Assembly: GCA_002504495.1 (NCBI GenBank)
Contig: DATC01000099.1
Coordinates: forward strand, 39,239 to 44,723
DNA: 5,485 bases
Direction of reading: 5' to 3'
From: Methanomassiliicoccaceae archaeon UBA537
Lineage (GTDB): Archaea > Thermoplasmatota > Thermoplasmata > Methanomassiliicoccales > Methanomethylophilaceae
In this document: positions 5,089 to 5,485 of the stretch, piece after piece
How positions within the stretch are numbered: position 1 is the stretch's first letter
How the letters are laid out: each line of letters starts with the position of its first letter
Notes under the pieces: model-generated
What the model was told of the DNA's origin: nothing
Database searches by the model: none
What the model saw: only the letters and a program-made list of their open reading frames with translations
Translations under genes and position numbers: made by a program

Positions 5089-5171
5089 GTCTTAGAATCG
5101 GACAAGATATAATGTAAACGTTGGTTCGAAAGTTTACGTTCATTAACAATAGGTTGCTCAACGAGGATCTA

Positions 5172-5307
5172 TTTGCAATTAATGACCATGGACGGAAGTA
5201 TGTGTGTCGAAGGCCCATTATCGAAATTGCATCTTTGCGGGTGGCGTTTGATAGTATAGGTCAATGTTTGTAGAATTCGTAAAGTAAGAAGATTAATTAA
5301 TTGCAAA
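5172..5307. repeat. Perfect 12-bp inverted repeats 112 bases apart
   Basis: TTTGCAATTAAT (5172-5183) recurs inverted as ATTAATTGCAAA (5296-5307). A related AATTGCA lies between them at about 5225-5231. The ends resemble the termini of a miniature 136-base element, but no flanking target duplication is visible. They could also be paired sites for one regulator upstream of the promoter at 5331-5338. Confidence 0.45.
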
Positions 5308-5330
5308 CAAAAAATGATTGTTTAGATAAG

Positions 5331-5338
5331 TTTAAATA
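5331..5338 (+). promoter_or_regulatory. TATA box for a short unit at about 5360-5440
   Basis: TTTAAATA in the context AAGTTTAAATAAAAG is a good archaeal TATA box that predicts initiation at about 5360. A 22-codon frame begins just after it at 5366. Confidence 0.5.
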
Positions 5339-5365
5339 AAAGTGATCGATAGAGGGGATTACGCG

Positions 5366-5434
5366 ATGAGTGGGATCAGCTCTGAAACAGGGTTGGTCTT
5401 GACGATTTGCGCCGTGGAATTCGGAGTCTGGTAA
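5366..5434 (+). CDS. Possible 22-residue peptide, unrecognised
   Basis: An ATG follows the TATA box at 5331-5338 by about 30 bases, with GAGGGG (5353-5358) 7 bases before it as a possible ribosome site. The frame encodes 22 residues starting MSGISSETG and ending FGVW before TAA at 5432-5434. The middle is mildly hydrophobic (LVLTICAV), too short to be a confident membrane helix. I recognise no family. It ends where the dyad at the next promoter (5432-5453) begins, so it might be a small leader peptide, but the same stretch could equally be an untranslated small RNA or nothing. It is reported because promoter, spacing and GAGGGG all agree, not because the peptide is known. Confidence 0.2.
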   Translation: MSGISSETGLVLTICAVEFGVW

Positions 5435-5442
5435 GGCGAAAA

Positions 5443-5458
5443 CGAAAGCCTTATATAC
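5443..5458 (+). promoter_or_regulatory. Strong BRE/TATA promoter pointing out of the right edge
   Basis: CGAAA (5443-5447), repeated just upstream at 5437-5441, followed by TTATATAC (5451-5458), is the best promoter in the window. Initiation is expected at about 5479-5482. An ATG at 5478-5480 could be a leaderless gene start, or a stable RNA may begin here; the window ends too soon to tell. TAAGGC (5432-5437) and GCCTTA (5448-5453) form a dyad that brackets the BRE and enters the TATA box. Confidence 0.7.
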
Positions 5459-5485
5459 CACTCAGATATACACGGGAATGCGCGA

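Larger units (their letters stand above)
4583..5485. other. AT-richer gene-poor stretch, about 900 bases
   Basis: GC drops compared with the left half of the window. The longest ATG-started frames here (minus strand 4693-4899, 68 codons; minus strand 5024-5218, 64 codons) encode peptides without recognisable motifs, without ribosome sites, and with composition like translated AT-rich noncoding DNA, so I do not call them genes. A plus-strand open stretch at 4768-4956 is equally unconvincing. What the region does hold is inverted repeats (4731-4782, 4873-4955, 4993-5023, 5172-5307) and plus-strand promoter-like sites (5075-5088, 5331-5338, 5443-5458), listed separately. Confidence 0.5.

Noticed and set aside
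5024..5218. 64-codon minus-strand open frame beginning MGLRHTYF
   Set aside because: Composition (Ile, Arg, Ser-rich with no pattern) looks like translated AT-rich spacer, and it overlaps an opposing promoter and repeats.
5363..5431. C/D box guide RNA (GCGATGA, CTGA, TTGACGA, CTGG series)
   Set aside because: Box C has one mismatch, C' two, the terminal D box is CTGG rather than CTGA, and the spacer between D' and C' is too long, so the match is not better than chance.
1..5485. CRISPR array
   Set aside because: No regularly spaced direct repeats of 23-40 bases are present; repeats seen are short and mostly inverted.

Overview
The window looks like methanogenic archaeal DNA, most likely from the Thermoplasmata (Methanomassiliicoccales-like). 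The archaeal assignment is firm: ribosomal protein S8e and SRP19 have no bacterial counterparts, the promoters are TATA/BRE type sitting about 25 bases before the inferred start sites, and several genes appear leaderless or nearly so. The methanogen assignment is an inference from the DUF1638-family protein and the flavodoxin. The order is a guess from overall feel and moderate GC.

Layout. Positions 1-3064 hold a block read entirely on the minus strand. In transcription order it contains S8e, SRP19, a fused NAD(P)HX epimerase/dehydratase (nnr), an ICC-like metallophosphoesterase, and the first 25 codons of a flavodoxin that runs off the left edge. srp19, nnr and the phosphoesterase gene overlap by 7 and 4 bases and form one translationally coupled unit. 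A hairpin plus a pyrimidine-rich tail and a TATA-like element separate S8e from this unit. The flavodoxin has its own promoter, overlapped by an imperfect dyad. At about 3065-3204 transcription diverges: S8e leaves leftward and a DUF1638 protein leaves rightward.

From 4069 to the right edge the only secure gene is a minus-strand tRNA-Ser(GCU) at 4498-4582. The 4069-4494 stretch has gene-like GC but no convincing reading frame. The 4583-5485 stretch is AT-richer, codes for nothing recognisable, and carries several inverted repeats and at least three plausible plus-strand promoters. The last promoter points out of the right edge, so a gene or stable RNA probably begins at about 5478-5485 or just beyond.

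How it fits together: the left block is housekeeping (translation, SRP-dependent targeting, repair of damaged NAD(P)H, an unassigned phosphoesterase). The flavodoxin and DUF1638 protein suggest anaerobic redox and methyl-transfer metabolism. I do not see a clear undescribed multi-gene system. The parts most worth a second look are the structured, promoter-bearing, gene-free DNA at 4731-5485 and the DUF1638 protein of unknown biochemical role.
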